From NCBI RefSeq assembly GCF_023703775.1, contig NZ_CP098514.1, positions 2,515,998 through 2,579,997 of the forward strand: a stretch of 64,000 bases of DNA, read 5' to 3'. Source of the DNA: Haloplanus sp. GDY1. Its GTDB lineage: Archaea; Halobacteriota; Halobacteria; Halobacteriales; Haloferacaceae. The notes under the pieces are model-generated. The model saw only the letters and a program-made list of their open reading frames with translations, was not told where the DNA came from and did not search any database. Made by a program: the position numbers and the translations under genes. Below are positions 24,729 to 33,258 of the stretch, piece by piece. Numbering within the stretch: the stretch's first letter is position 1; the number at the start of each line of letters is the position of its first letter.

Positions 24729-25319
24729 CTACGCGTCGTCGTCGACCATCCCGCCGAACGCCTCGGTCGCGTCCGCCGGCACGTCGAAGTCGTGGTAGTG
24801 ATCGCCTTTCTCCTTGGTCAGGATGTTCAGCGCCGCCGCGGCGCCGTCGCCAGCGGAGATCACGGCCTGCCACTCCTCGGCCCGAACCATCGCGCCCGTG
24901 GCGTAGGCGTCGTCGACGCTCGTCTCCATCTCGACGCCCACGGAGACCACGCCGTCCTCGTCCGTCTCGCAGCCGAGGTCCTCGGCCAGGCTCCGGTCGG
25001 CGCCCGTCGCGAGGACGAGGTAGTCCGCCCCGTACTCGTCGTCCGCGGTCGTCACGGTGAAGCCGTCGCCGTCCGCCGCGACGCCGGTCACCTCCTCGCC
25101 CTGCCGGCGGTCGACGCCGAAGTCGTCGACCTGCTGGCGGGCCACCGACATGAAGGCGTCGCCGCCGATTGAGCCGACGCCGAGGTAGTTGAACAGATGC
25201 GCCTTGTGCATCCAGGTCTCGTCGGTGTCGAACACCGTCGCGTCGAGGCCGTTCTTCGACGCGAACAGCGCCGCGCTCAGTCCCGCGGGGCCGCCACCGA
25301 CGATTGCTACGTGCGTCAT
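24729..25319 (-). CDS. FAD/NAD(P)-dependent oxidoreductase, thioredoxin-reductase-like without redox cysteines
   Basis: This 196-residue flavoprotein starts with the Rossmann FAD motif [30 protein letters not shown] and has a C-terminal [28 protein letters not shown] block that contacts FAD in thioredoxin-reductase-like proteins. At under 200 residues it lacks the separate NADPH domain of about 120 residues and has no Cys-x-x-Cys. It could be a single-domain flavoprotein using another partner. I start it at the ATG at 25319; an in-frame GTG lies two codons upstream. It follows mutS by 46 bases. Confidence 0.85.
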   Translation of the reverse strand: MTHVAIVGGGPAGLSAALFASKNGLDATVFDTDETWMHKAHLFNYLGVGSIGGDAFMSVARQQVDDFGVDRRQGEEVTGVAADGDGFTVTTADDEYGADYLVLATGADRSLAEDLGCETDEDGVVSVGVEMETSVDDAYATGAMVRAEEWQAVISAGDGAAAALNILTKEKGDHYHDFDVPADATEAFGGMVDDDA

Positions 25320-25365
25320 GCGCACGGGTTCGTCGGACGCGGAAAAAGACGTGTCGTTAGGCGGC

Positions 25366-28044
25366 CTACTCTTCCGGTTCCGGTTCCGCTCCCGCTTCGG
25401 CCCCGTCGAGGCGCTCCTGCCACTCCCGGACCCGCGCCATCAGGTCGACCGGCGACGTCTCCGCGACGCTCGTCTCCCGCAGGTCCGCGAGGACCTCCTC
25501 GGTCGCCGGATCGAGGGGGTCGCTCGCGCCCCCGCCGTCGTCGGCCCCACCGTCCCCGCTTCCGTCCCGGAACCCGCCCGATCCGAGGTCGAAGACCGCC
25601 TGGGTCGTCCCGCCGTCGCCGTCTCCCCCCGCGCCGCGGGCCTCGATGGCCCGGTCCTCCCGCAGGCGGTCCAGCACCTCCCGCGACCGGTCGACGACCG
25701 GGTCGGGGACGCCCGCGAGGTCGGCGACGTGGACGCCGTAGCTCCGGTCCGTCGGTCCCTCCTCGACGGTCCGGAGGAACGTGATGTCCTCGTCGTCGCC
25801 GTCGTCGCCCGCGACGGCGACGTGGACGTTCTCCACTCGCGGCAGGTGATCGGCGAGCGTCGTCAGCTCGTGGTAGTGGGTGGCGAAGAGACACTTACAC
25901 CCCACCTCGTTGTGGATGTACTCCGTCGCCGCCCACGCGATGGAGATGCCGTCGTACGTCGCCGTCCCGCGTCCCACCTCGTCGAGGACGACCAGCGACT
26001 CCTCGGTCGCCGAGTGGAGGATGTTGCTCAACTCCTGCATCTCGACCATGAACGTCGAGCGGCCGCCCGCGAGTTCGTCGAGCGCGCCCACGCGCGTGTA
26101 GATGCCGTCGACGACGCCCACCGTCGCCGAGCGCGCGGGGACGAAACTCCCCGCCTGCGCGAGGAGTACGATCAGCGCCGCCTGCCGCATGTACGTCGAC
26201 TTGCCGCTCATGTTCGGCCCCGTCACCAGCAGGAAGCCACGCTCCCGGTCCAACTGCAGGTCGTTGGGCACGAAATCCGTCGTCCGCTCGACGACGGGGT
26301 GCCGCCCCGCCTCGACGGACAGCGGTCCCGGCGCCGTCACCTCGGGCCGCGTCCAGTCCGCGCTCGCGGCGTGGGTCGCCAGCGAGGCCAGCGCGTCCAC
26401 CGTCGCCAGCGTCCGCCCCACGCCCTGCAGGAGTTCGGCGTGGCTCGCCACCCGGTCGCGCAGGTCGCGGAAGAGGTCGTACTCCAGGTCGCCGCGGGCC
26501 TCCTCCAGTCGCAACACCTCGCGTTCCCGCTCTTCGAGTTCGTCCGTGGTGTACCGCCGGGAGTTCTTCAGCGTCTTGATCTCCCGGTACTCCTCGGGGA
26601 CGGCGTCGGTTTCCGACTTCCCCACCTGGATGTAGTAGCCGTCGGTCTTGTTGCGGTCGACCTGCAGGTGGGTGATGCCGGTCCGTTCCTTCTCGCGGTC
26701 CGCGAGGCCGTCGAGCCACTCGCGGGCCTCCTCGTACCGGTCGATCAGGTCGTCGAGTTCGTCGTCGTAGCCGCGGCGGAAGAGGCCGCCCTCGGTGATC
26801 GTTCCCGGCGGTTCCTCGGCGAGAGCGGCGTCGAGTTCCGCCCGCAGGCTCGCCGCCGTCTCCCGGTCCGGCCGGTCGACGACGGCCGGCAGCGGGGAGT
26901 CGGCGAGGCGGTCGTCCGCGACTGCCTCCGCGAGCGCGGGGAGGACGTCGAGGGTGTCACGGACCGCGAGCAGGTCGCTCGCGTCCGCGCTCCCGCCGGT
27001 CGCCCGTGCGGCGAGTCGTTCGAGGTCGTAGGCGTCGCCGAGCACCTCCCGGACCCGGTCGCGGGCCAGCGCCGCGTCGGCGAGCGCCGCCACGCTGTCG
27101 AGGCGGCGGTCGATGACGTCCCGGTCGCGGCGGGGGCGAGTGAGCCACTCCCGGAGGCGACGCCGACCGGCGCTCGTCACCGTGTGATCGACCGTCGCGA
27201 GCAGGGAACCCTCCCGGTCGCCGTGCATCGTCTCCGTGAGTTCGAGGTTGCGCTGCGTCGTCGCGTCGAGGTCGAGGTGGTCGCCCGTGTCGTAGGCGTT
27301 CAGGCGCGTCAGCGCGTCGAGGACGCCCACGCCCGTCTCCTCGACGTACGCGAGGACGGCGCCGGCGGCCGCGACCCCTGCCCGGTCCTCCAGGCCGACG
27401 CCCTCGAGGATGGCGTCGCCGAACTGCTCGCGCAGGCGACGCTCGGCCCGCCCCGGCGCGAACGCGGCGTCGTCGTACTCCGTCACCGGCGCGTCCGTGC
27501 GCTCCTCGATGCGGTCCAGCAGGTCGTCGTCGCCGCGGACGGTCGGCCCCGGCACCACCTCGACGGGATCGAATCGGTGGAGTTCGGAACCCACCTCCGC
27601 GGCCGACCCCGTCGTCGTCACGAGGAACTCGCCGGTGGTCACGTCCGCGAGCGCGAGGCCGTAGCGACCGTCGACGGCGACGACCGTCGCGAGGAACTGC
27701 GCGGTCGGGTCCGTCGTCTCCAGCAGGGTTCCGGGGGTGACGACCCGCGTAATCTCGCGGGCGTGGCCGTCCTCCGTCTCGTACTGGTCCGCGACGGCGA
27801 CGCGGTAGCCGCGCTCGACGAGCGCCTTCAGGTAGGGCGTCAGGTCGTCGACCGGCACGCCGGCCATCGGGTACGTCGATCCGTGGGAGGACTTCTCGGA
27901 GACCTTCAGGTCGAGTTCGTCGGCGACGAACTCGGCGTCCTCGGCGAAGAACTCGTAGAAGTCACCACACTGCATCGCCAGCAGGTCGGCGTCCGTTTCC
28001 CCCTTGAGGGAGAGAAACTCCCCGACGATGCCGTCCGCAGTCAT
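25366..28044 (-). CDS. mutS: DNA mismatch repair protein MutS
   Basis: This 892-residue protein recognises mismatches and small loops. Domain I carries the mismatch-stacking motif GDFYEFF near residue 27. The clamp and lever helices follow, and the C-terminal ABC ATPase has Walker A GPNMSGKST, the signature STFMVEMQE and Walker B LVVLDEVGRGTATYDG, then CLFATHYHEL. The ATG at 28044 is the only start matching the MutS N-terminus (MTADGIVGEF...); a much longer open frame upstream is antisense noise. A TATA-like cgttttaccc (minus strand, 28060-28069) lies about 20 bases upstream. MutL is nearby on the same strand. Confidence 0.96.
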   Translation of the reverse strand: MTADGIVGEFLSLKGETDADLLAMQCGDFYEFFAEDAEFVADELDLKVSEKSSHGSTYPMAGVPVDDLTPYLKALVERGYRVAVADQYETEDGHAREITRVVTPGTLLETTDPTAQFLATVVAVDGRYGLALADVTTGEFLVTTTGSAAEVGSELHRFDPVEVVPGPTVRGDDDLLDRIEERTDAPVTEYDDAAFAPGRAERRLREQFGDAILEGVGLEDRAGVAAAGAVLAYVEETGVGVLDALTRLNAYDTGDHLDLDATTQRNLELTETMHGDREGSLLATVDHTVTSAGRRRLREWLTRPRRDRDVIDRRLDSVAALADAALARDRVREVLGDAYDLERLAARATGGSADASDLLAVRDTLDVLPALAEAVADDRLADSPLPAVVDRPDRETAASLRAELDAALAEEPPGTITEGGLFRRGYDDELDDLIDRYEEAREWLDGLADREKERTGITHLQVDRNKTDGYYIQVGKSETDAVPEEYREIKTLKNSRRYTTDELEEREREVLRLEEARGDLEYDLFRDLRDRVASHAELLQGVGRTLATVDALASLATHAASADWTRPEVTAPGPLSVEAGRHPVVERTTDFVPNDLQLDRERGFLLVTGPNMSGKSTYMRQAALIVLLAQAGSFVPARSATVGVVDGIYTRVGALDELAGGRSTFMVEMQELSNILHSATEESLVVLDEVGRGTATYDGISIAWAATEYIHNEVGCKCLFATHYHELTTLADHLPRVENVHVAVAGDDGDDEDITFLRTVEEGPTDRSYGVHVADLAGVPDPVVDRSREVLDRLREDRAIEARGAGGDGDGGTTQAVFDLGSGGFRDGSGDGGADDGGGASDPLDPATEEVLADLRETSVAETSPVDLMARVREWQERLDGAEAGAEPEPEE

Positions 28045-28166
28045 ACTCACACCCGGGCCGTCGGCGGGTAAAACGCTGTGGGTCTCGTACGGGTTACTGT
28101 ACGTCAGTACTGGCGGGTCGCCGGATCGCCCCGGCGGCTCACCGAAAGCAGTGACAATCCCCCGTC

Positions 28167-29543
28167 TCAGGACTCCACCGAATCGAGCAGCGCGAACACG
28201 CGCTCGCCCAACTCCTCGGGCGTCTCGGCGACCACCTTCACGATGGCCTCCTTGCCCACGTCGCCGCGGTCGAGGACCGCGACGGGCGTCTCCGACCCTT
28301 CGACGCCGCCGAACGCCTGCCTGGCGCCCCACCCCATCGTCCCGCTCGCGTCCTCGGGTTCGGCGTCGCGGTCGTACGCCGTCACGGGGCCGTCCAACTC
28401 CCGGGCCGCCGCCGCCGTCTCCTCGTCGAACCGGCAGTTGACGGCGAAGCGGAGGTCGGAGTCGAACTCGCGGGCCGCGAGCAGGAAGCGCGCGACGTGC
28501 GAGGAGGCGCCGAGGCGGACGCCGCGGTTGGGGGCGACCCCCGAGAGCGTGCGCGCGATCCGCCCCTCGACGGCGGCCGTCTCGCTCACCCGCTCGGCGT
28601 ACGCGGTGGCGCCGACGACGTTCATCCCCACCTCGGGGACGAGTCGGGAGACGTCGCGGTCGACGAACGCCTCGACCACCTCGGCCACGTCGGTCATCGT
28701 CCGGTGGCGGTCGGCCGCCTCGCGGAGCGCCGCGAGGTGGTGGACGGCGCCCGGGCCGCCCCCCACGTCGAGGCCGTAGCGCACCGCCCGCTCCATGAAC
28801 GCCGTCGCCGCCTCGACGGCGTAGTCGAGCGTCTCGCCACTCGCGAGGTGCGAGGCGACGGCGCTCGACAGCGTACAGCCCGACCCGTGGGTCGCGTCGG
28901 TGTCGATCCGTGGGTGTTCGAACGTCCGGACCGTCGGCTCCCCGTCGGCGCGCACGCCGACGAGCGTGTCGGTCACCGTGTCGCCGTCGCCGACGTGCCC
29001 TCCCTTCACCAGCGCGGCGTCGGCGCCCATCGCCACCAGCTCCTCGCCGGCCTCGCGTGCGCTCTCGCGATCGGTCGGCTCGATCCCGGTCAACACCGCC
29101 GCCTCGTCCGCGTTCGGCGTGACGAGTGCCGCCTCGGCGATCAGGGACTCGTAGGCCGCCTCGGCCGACGGATCGAGCAGCCGGTCGCCGCTCGCGGCCA
29201 CCATCACCGGGTCGACGACGGCCGGCGCGTCGGCGTCGGCGATCCGGTCGGCGACGACGTCGATCACGGGTTCGGTCGCGAGCATCCCGGTCTTCACCGC
29301 CCCGAGGTCGAAGTCGGTCGCGACGGCGTCGTACTGGGCCGCGATCTCCTCGGCCGGCAGGACGTGGCTCCCCTCGACGCCGCGGGTGTTCTGTGCCGTG
29401 ACCGCGGTGACGACCGAGGTGCCGAAGACGCCGTGAGCCTCCATGGTCTTCAGGTCCGCCTGGATCCCCGCGCCGCCCCCGGAGTCGCTGCCGGCGACGG
29501 TGAGAGCGACGGGCGGCGCGACGGGGGCGCGACGGCGCGTCAC
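28167..29543 (-). CDS. thiD: Bifunctional HMP/HMP-P kinase ThiD fused to ThiN
   Basis: This 458-residue protein combines two steps of thiamine synthesis. Residues 10-270 are ThiD, which phosphorylates hydroxymethylpyrimidine twice: [19 protein letters not shown] at the start, [14 protein letters not shown] near 140 and the catalytic [11 protein letters not shown] near 240. Residues 285-458 are ThiN, the archaeal thiamine-phosphate synthase ([27 protein letters not shown]). The start codon is GTG at 29543. I see no thi-box riboswitch in the 185-base divergent promoter region. The gene is adjacent to and divergent from the membrane HTH gene. Confidence 0.95.
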   Translation of the reverse strand: MTRRRAPVAPPVALTVAGSDSGGGAGIQADLKTMEAHGVFGTSVVTAVTAQNTRGVEGSHVLPAEEIAAQYDAVATDFDLGAVKTGMLATEPVIDVVADRIADADAPAVVDPVMVAASGDRLLDPSAEAAYESLIAEAALVTPNADEAAVLTGIEPTDRESAREAGEELVAMGADAALVKGGHVGDGDTVTDTLVGVRADGEPTVRTFEHPRIDTDATHGSGCTLSSAVASHLASGETLDYAVEAATAFMERAVRYGLDVGGGPGAVHHLAALREAADRHRTMTDVAEVVEAFVDRDVSRLVPEVGMNVVGATAYAERVSETAAVEGRIARTLSGVAPNRGVRLGASSHVARFLLAAREFDSDLRFAVNCRFDEETAAAARELDGPVTAYDRDAEPEDASGTMGWGARQAFGGVEGSETPVAVLDRGDVGKEAIVKVVAETPEELGERVFALLDSVES

Positions 29544-29728
29544 GCCGCGCCTCCCTCGCGTGGGACCGCGACACGTGTCGGCCGATACTCACGACGCGGT
29601 GCCGTGTCGAGTGGCGTTGCCATGGTGGCGACTATTACGAGCTGATATTTATCGGTGATGGACGAATCGGCTCGTCGACCGAAGCGACAAGACCTATCTA
29701 CGACCGGCGGAAACGCAGGGATACGCAG

Positions 29729-30877
29729 ATGAGGGAGCGCTCGTTCGGTCGGGTCGTCGCCGTCACGGTCGCCGTGTTGCTCGTGGCGGCGACCGTTCCG
29801 GGGATCGGTGCCGTCGCGTCGGCACCGACCTCGTCGCCTGCGCAGGTTAGTGGGGGATCGCTCCTCCAGCAGGGGATCGACACCGACTCGGTTCGGCTGA
29901 TCGTCTCCGTCGACCGGAACGGGTCGGCTTCCTGGACCGTCCAGTACTGGACGCGACTCGACGACGAGAACACCACCGCCGCCTTCGAGTCGCTGCAGGC
30001 CGAGATCGAGGAGAACCCCTCGAACTTCTCCGACCGGTTCGCCTCACGGATGCGATCGACGGTGTCTACCGCGGAGAACGCGACCGGACGGGAGATGACC
30101 GCGACGGAGTTCGGGGTGAGCGCCGAGACGCGGACGCCGCCGCAGTACGGCGTCATCACCTACCGGTTCCGGTGGCACGGCTTCGCCGCCGTCGACGGCG
30201 ACACCATCCGGGTCGGTGACGCCATCGAGGGGCTCTTCCTCGACGACCGAACCCGCCTCGTCGTCGAGTGGCCGTCGGACTACGCCACCACGCGAGCGTC
30301 GCCGGAACCGGACGAGCGCCGCTCCGACGCGGTCGTCTGGCGCGGCGCCGAGACGAGTTTCGTCTCCGGGGAGCCGACCATCGTCCTCGAACCCGATGCG
30401 ACGGCCACCCCTACGACCGTCGCCGGGGCGGGTGGTACCGGTGGCGACGGGGGGACCGACCCGTCCGACGGCGGGAGCGGGACGATGCCGCTGGTCGGTC
30501 TCGGCCTGCTGTTCGTCCTCGTGGGTGCGGTCGCGTGGCGCTACCGCGACCGGTTCGGCGACGACGCGGCGGACGCGGCGGACTCCACCGGGAGCGCGGA
30601 CGCAGGGAGTGGCGGTGCCGACGACGCCGGCGGTGCCCAGTCGGCGGCCGACGACGCGGACGACGCGCAGCGCGAGGACCTCCTGAGCAACGAGGAGCGA
30701 GTGCTCCAGTTCGTGCGGGAGCAGGGCGGCCGGGTCAAACAGCAGGAGATCGTCGAGGCGTTCGACTGGACCGAGGCCCGGACGAGTCAGATCGTCCGCG
30801 ACCTCCGGGACGACGACTCGCTCGAAGGTTTCCGCCTCGGCCGCGAGAATGTCCTGAAGATCCCCGAGGAGGACTGA
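29729..30877 (+). CDS. Membrane-anchored winged-helix regulator with extracytoplasmic sensor domain
   Basis: This 382-residue protein has a signal peptide (VVAVTVAVLLVAATVPGIGAV, residues 9-29), an extracytoplasmic domain of about 200 residues (DSVRLIVSVDRNGSASWTVQY..., with DDRTRLVVEWPSDY), a Gly/Thr/Asp spacer, a transmembrane helix (MPLVGLGLLFVLVGAVAWRY, near 252-271), an acidic Ala/Asp linker, and a cytoplasmic winged HTH at 322-382 (ERVLQFVREQGGRVKQQEIVEAFDW). The topology is that of one-component sensors that regulate from the membrane. A near-palindromic element lies 46 bases after its stop. Ligand and targets unknown. Confidence 0.88.
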   Translation: MRERSFGRVVAVTVAVLLVAATVPGIGAVASAPTSSPAQVSGGSLLQQGIDTDSVRLIVSVDRNGSASWTVQYWTRLDDENTTAAFESLQAEIEENPSNFSDRFASRMRSTVSTAENATGREMTATEFGVSAETRTPPQYGVITYRFRWHGFAAVDGDTIRVGDAIEGLFLDDRTRLVVEWPSDYATTRASPEPDERRSDAVVWRGAETSFVSGEPTIVLEPDATATPTTVAGAGGTGGDGGTDPSDGGSGTMPLVGLGLLFVLVGAVAWRYRDRFGDDAADAADSTGSADAGSGGADDAGGAQSAADDADDAQREDLLSNEERVLQFVREQGGRVKQQEIVEAFDWTEARTSQIVRDLRDDDSLEGFRLGRENVLKIPEED

Positions 30878-30922
30878 CCCGCCACACTCCCCGCAATCGG
30901 CCGGGAGACGGCGGTTCAAGCT

Positions 30923-30980
30923 CACCCTAAACGCCGTTTAATCCGGGTTAACGGTTCTTCAGGTTCGGGGCGGTTTATCG
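30923..30980 (+). promoter_or_regulatory. Candidate operator and TATA box of the acidic repeat protein gene
   Basis: The sequence taaacgccgttta (near 30928) is palindromic apart from its centre, and gggttaacgg follows 7 bases later with a further TTAA core. A TATA-like ggtttatcg at 30972-30980 lies about 30 bases before the ATG at 31007. The neighbouring membrane winged-helix protein is the obvious candidate binder, by position only. Confidence 0.5.
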
Positions 30981-31006
30981 GTGTCTCCTCCGTAGCCCCG
31001 GTCGAG

Positions 31007-32533
31007 ATGAGTCGAGACGTTCCCGACGTGGTCGCGTTCGCCGTCACCGCCCTGCTCGTCGTCACGGCGGTGGCGGCGCCGGCGGCGGCGGCACTCGGAC
31101 CGACGCCCGCCGACGCGACGCCCGACCCGTCGCCACAGACGACCGGCGACGCCGGAGCGGGTAGCGACAACGAATCGATCGCTCCGGGGCAACGGCTCGC
31201 CGGCGTGATCGGCGTTCAGGGCGCCGAGATCCAGGGCGAAATCGGGGAACGCTCGCTGGCGACGCGCGTCTCCAGAGCGGAGTCGAACACCTCGAAGGCG
31301 GCCGTCGTCGCGACGGATCTCAACACGATCCGCGAGCGGCTCGACACCCTCCGCGACCGACAGGAACGACTCCGCGAGGCGTACCGGTCCGGCGAGCTTT
31401 CGACCGGCCAGTATCGCGCCCGCATGGCGGTGACGAGCGCACAGGTCGGCGCCATCCAGACACAGCTCGAGGCGAACACGCACGTCTCCCGTGACCTCCC
31501 GGACGAGGCGCTCGAATCGTCCGGCGTGGACCGCACGGAACTCGACCGACTGCGGGAGGACGCGGACGAACTGCGGGGACCGGAGGTGGCGGAAATCGCC
31601 CGCGACATCGCTGGCGAGAGCCCCGACCGGGAGTTCGACCCCGAACGCGGTCCGGACGAACTGCCGGCGCCCGCGCAGGGTGACGAGGACGACGAGGACG
31701 ACGAGGAGGATGAGGAGGACAGCGAGGACGCCGACGAGGAGGACAGCGAGGACGCCGACGAGGAGGACAGCGAGGACGCCGACGAGGAGGAGGAGGGCGA
31801 CTCGCCCGGAAACAGCGGAAACGCGGGGCCGCCGGAGGACGGTGAGCGAGACGACGATGCGCCCGGCAACAGCGGGAACGCGGGTCCTCCCGAGGATGAA
31901 GCGGGAAACGGGAGCGGCGGTGACGACGATTCAGACGACGATGACGGACCGGGGAACTCCGAGGATGCGCCCGGGAATTCGGGGAACGCACCCGGGAACT
32001 CTGGCGACGGGGACGATGCCGGTGACGAGGACGACGGGGACGATGCCGGTGACGAGGACGACGGGGACGATGCCGGTGACGGGGACGACGGGGACGATGC
32101 CGGTGACGAGGACGACGGGGACGATGCCGATGACGAGGACGACGGGGACGATGCCGATGACGAGGACGACGGGGACGATGCCGATGACGAGGACGACGGG
32201 GACGATGCCGGTGACGAGGACGACTCCGGGAACTCTGGCGGAAATTCGGATGACGCCCCGGGCAACTCTGACGATGCAGGCAACGGGAACTCCGGTGGCA
32301 ACTCTGACGACGCTGGAGGCGGGAACTCCGGCGGGAACTCTGACGACGCTGGAGGCGGGAACTCCGGCGGCAACTCGGACGACGCTGGAGGCGGGAACTC
32401 CGGTGGCAACTCGGACGACGCTGGAGGCGGGAACTCCGGCGGGAACTCTGACGACGCTGGAGGCGGGAACTCCGGTGGCAACTCGGACGACGCGGGCAAC
32501 TCGGGCGGTAACGGCAACGGGGGTCGAAACTGA
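31007..32533 (+). CDS. Secreted acidic repeat protein
   Basis: This 508-residue protein has an N-terminal signal peptide (VVAFAVTALLVVTAVAAPAAAAL, residues 8-30) and a helical, conserved-looking domain at 50-220 with a predicted coiled coil (NTIRERLDTLRDRQERLREAYRSGELS). From residue 225 the rest is low complexity: three EEDSEDAD repeats, PGNSGNAGPPED repeats, eight nine-residue DAGDEDDGD-type units, and six 12-residue NSGGNSDDAGGG units. There is no C-terminal anchor. The net charge is extremely negative, consistent with a cell-surface or released protein. Overlap TGATG with the response regulator couples the two. No function is recognised. Confidence 0.85.
   Translation: MSRDVPDVVAFAVTALLVVTAVAAPAAAALGPTPADATPDPSPQTTGDAGAGSDNESIAPGQRLAGVIGVQGAEIQGEIGERSLATRVSRAESNTSKAAVVATDLNTIRERLDTLRDRQERLREAYRSGELSTGQYRARMAVTSAQVGAIQTQLEANTHVSRDLPDEALESSGVDRTELDRLREDADELRGPEVAEIARDIAGESPDREFDPERGPDELPAPAQGDEDDEDDEEDEEDSEDADEEDSEDADEEDSEDADEEEEGDSPGNSGNAGPPEDGERDDDAPGNSGNAGPPEDEAGNGSGGDDDSDDDDGPGNSEDAPGNSGNAPGNSGDGDDAGDEDDGDDAGDEDDGDDAGDGDDGDDAGDEDDGDDADDEDDGDDADDEDDGDDADDEDDGDDAGDEDDSGNSGGNSDDAPGNSDDAGNGNSGGNSDDAGGGNSGGNSDDAGGGNSGGNSDDAGGGNSGGNSDDAGGGNSGGNSDDAGGGNSGGNSDDAGNSGGNGNGGRN
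32015..32230 (+). repeat. Eight 27-base tandem repeats encoding DAGDEDDGD units
   Basis: Eight consecutive 27-base units of gatgccggtgacgaggacgacggggac type fill this segment exactly. Units 5-7 carry gat for ggt (DADDEDDGD), the third carries ggg for gag, and the last ends in tccggg. The array keeps the reading frame, so copy number can vary. Confidence 0.95.
32288..32497 (+). repeat. 36-base tandem repeats encoding NSGGNSDDAGGG units
   Basis: Five complete 36-base units starting aactccgg and ending gaggcggg are followed by a partial sixth. Units differ by synonymous changes (ggtggc/ggcggg, tctgac/tcggac) in an alternating way, suggesting expansion of a two-unit block. Confidence 0.93.
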
Positions 32534-33120
32534 TGGCTGACACGCCGCGCGTCCTGGTCGCCGACGACGAACCCACGTTGGTCGACCTCTACACGACGTG
32601 GCTCGAGGGCGTCGACGTCGACGTCGTCAGTGCGGGCTGTGGGGCGGAGGCCCTGACCCGCTGTGACGAGGGCGACGTCGACGTGGCGATCCTCGACCGC
32701 CACATGCCGCGCGTGTCCGGCGACGAGGTGCTCGACGTCCTGCAGGACCGTCCCGACGGTCCCCGGGTCGCGTTCGTGACGGCCGCGACGCCGGACGTGC
32801 GGATCGTCGACCTCGACATCGACGCCTACCTCACCAAGCCCGTCTCGCGCGAGGAGTTCGTCGACCTCGTTCACTCGCTGCTCCGCCGCGAGGCGCTCCC
32901 CGAGACGGTCGACAGGTACGTCGAGAAACTCTCGAAGCGGGCAGCGTTGCTCGAATCGGAGTCGCAGTCGGTGCTCCGGGCCGAGCCCGCCTACTCGCGT
33001 CTCGAATCGGAGCTTTCGAGCCTCGCCTCGCGAATCGATCAGATGCCCATCGACGATCCGTACCTCAGCCGAGCGCGCGCGGACGGCGGGCACGACTCCC
33101 CGCCCGACCCGCTGGACTGA
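32533..33120 (+). CDS. HalX-type response regulator
   Basis: This 195-residue protein has an N-terminal receiver domain: VLVADDEPTLVDLY (acidic pair near 11-13), phospho-acceptor Asp near residue 56 in VAILDRHMPRVSG, the switch Thr in VAFVTAA and the Lys of YLTKPVS near residue 102. The C-terminal HalX-like helical part (RYVEKLSKRAALLESESQ...SELSSLASRIDQM) has no DNA-binding domain. No histidine kinase is adjacent. Its ATG overlaps the stop of the acidic repeat protein gene (TGATG), so their production is coupled. Confidence 0.92.
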   Translation: MADTPRVLVADDEPTLVDLYTTWLEGVDVDVVSAGCGAEALTRCDEGDVDVAILDRHMPRVSGDEVLDVLQDRPDGPRVAFVTAATPDVRIVDLDIDAYLTKPVSREEFVDLVHSLLRREALPETVDRYVEKLSKRAALLESESQSVLRAEPAYSRLESELSSLASRIDQMPIDDPYLSRARADGGHDSPPDPLD

Positions 33121-33258
33121 GGGGTGCTGCCGTCGGTTGCTGCCGGTCGATCGGTCGAATCCACGCACCCGGGCGGTGGCGTCCCCCGTCCCCGCTCGAC
33201 ACCCCTCGATCGACGCGAATATCGCACCTTTTTCCGTCCGTCACCCGACCCACCGGCC

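Noticed and set aside
25366-29592. A 1408-codon reverse-strand open frame that extends mutS upstream
   Set aside because: The extension beyond 28044 is Arg/Gly/Pro-rich antisense-style sequence overlapping thiD-thiN; the MutS N-terminus begins at the ATG 28044 and a TATA-like element lies just upstream.
29544-29728. TPP riboswitch ahead of thiD-thiN
   Set aside because: No thi-box consensus is visible in the divergent promoter region; the region is too short and shows only promoter-like A/T tracts.
32015-32497. Tandem repeats as a CRISPR array
   Set aside because: The repeats have no unique spacers and stay in frame inside a protein gene.
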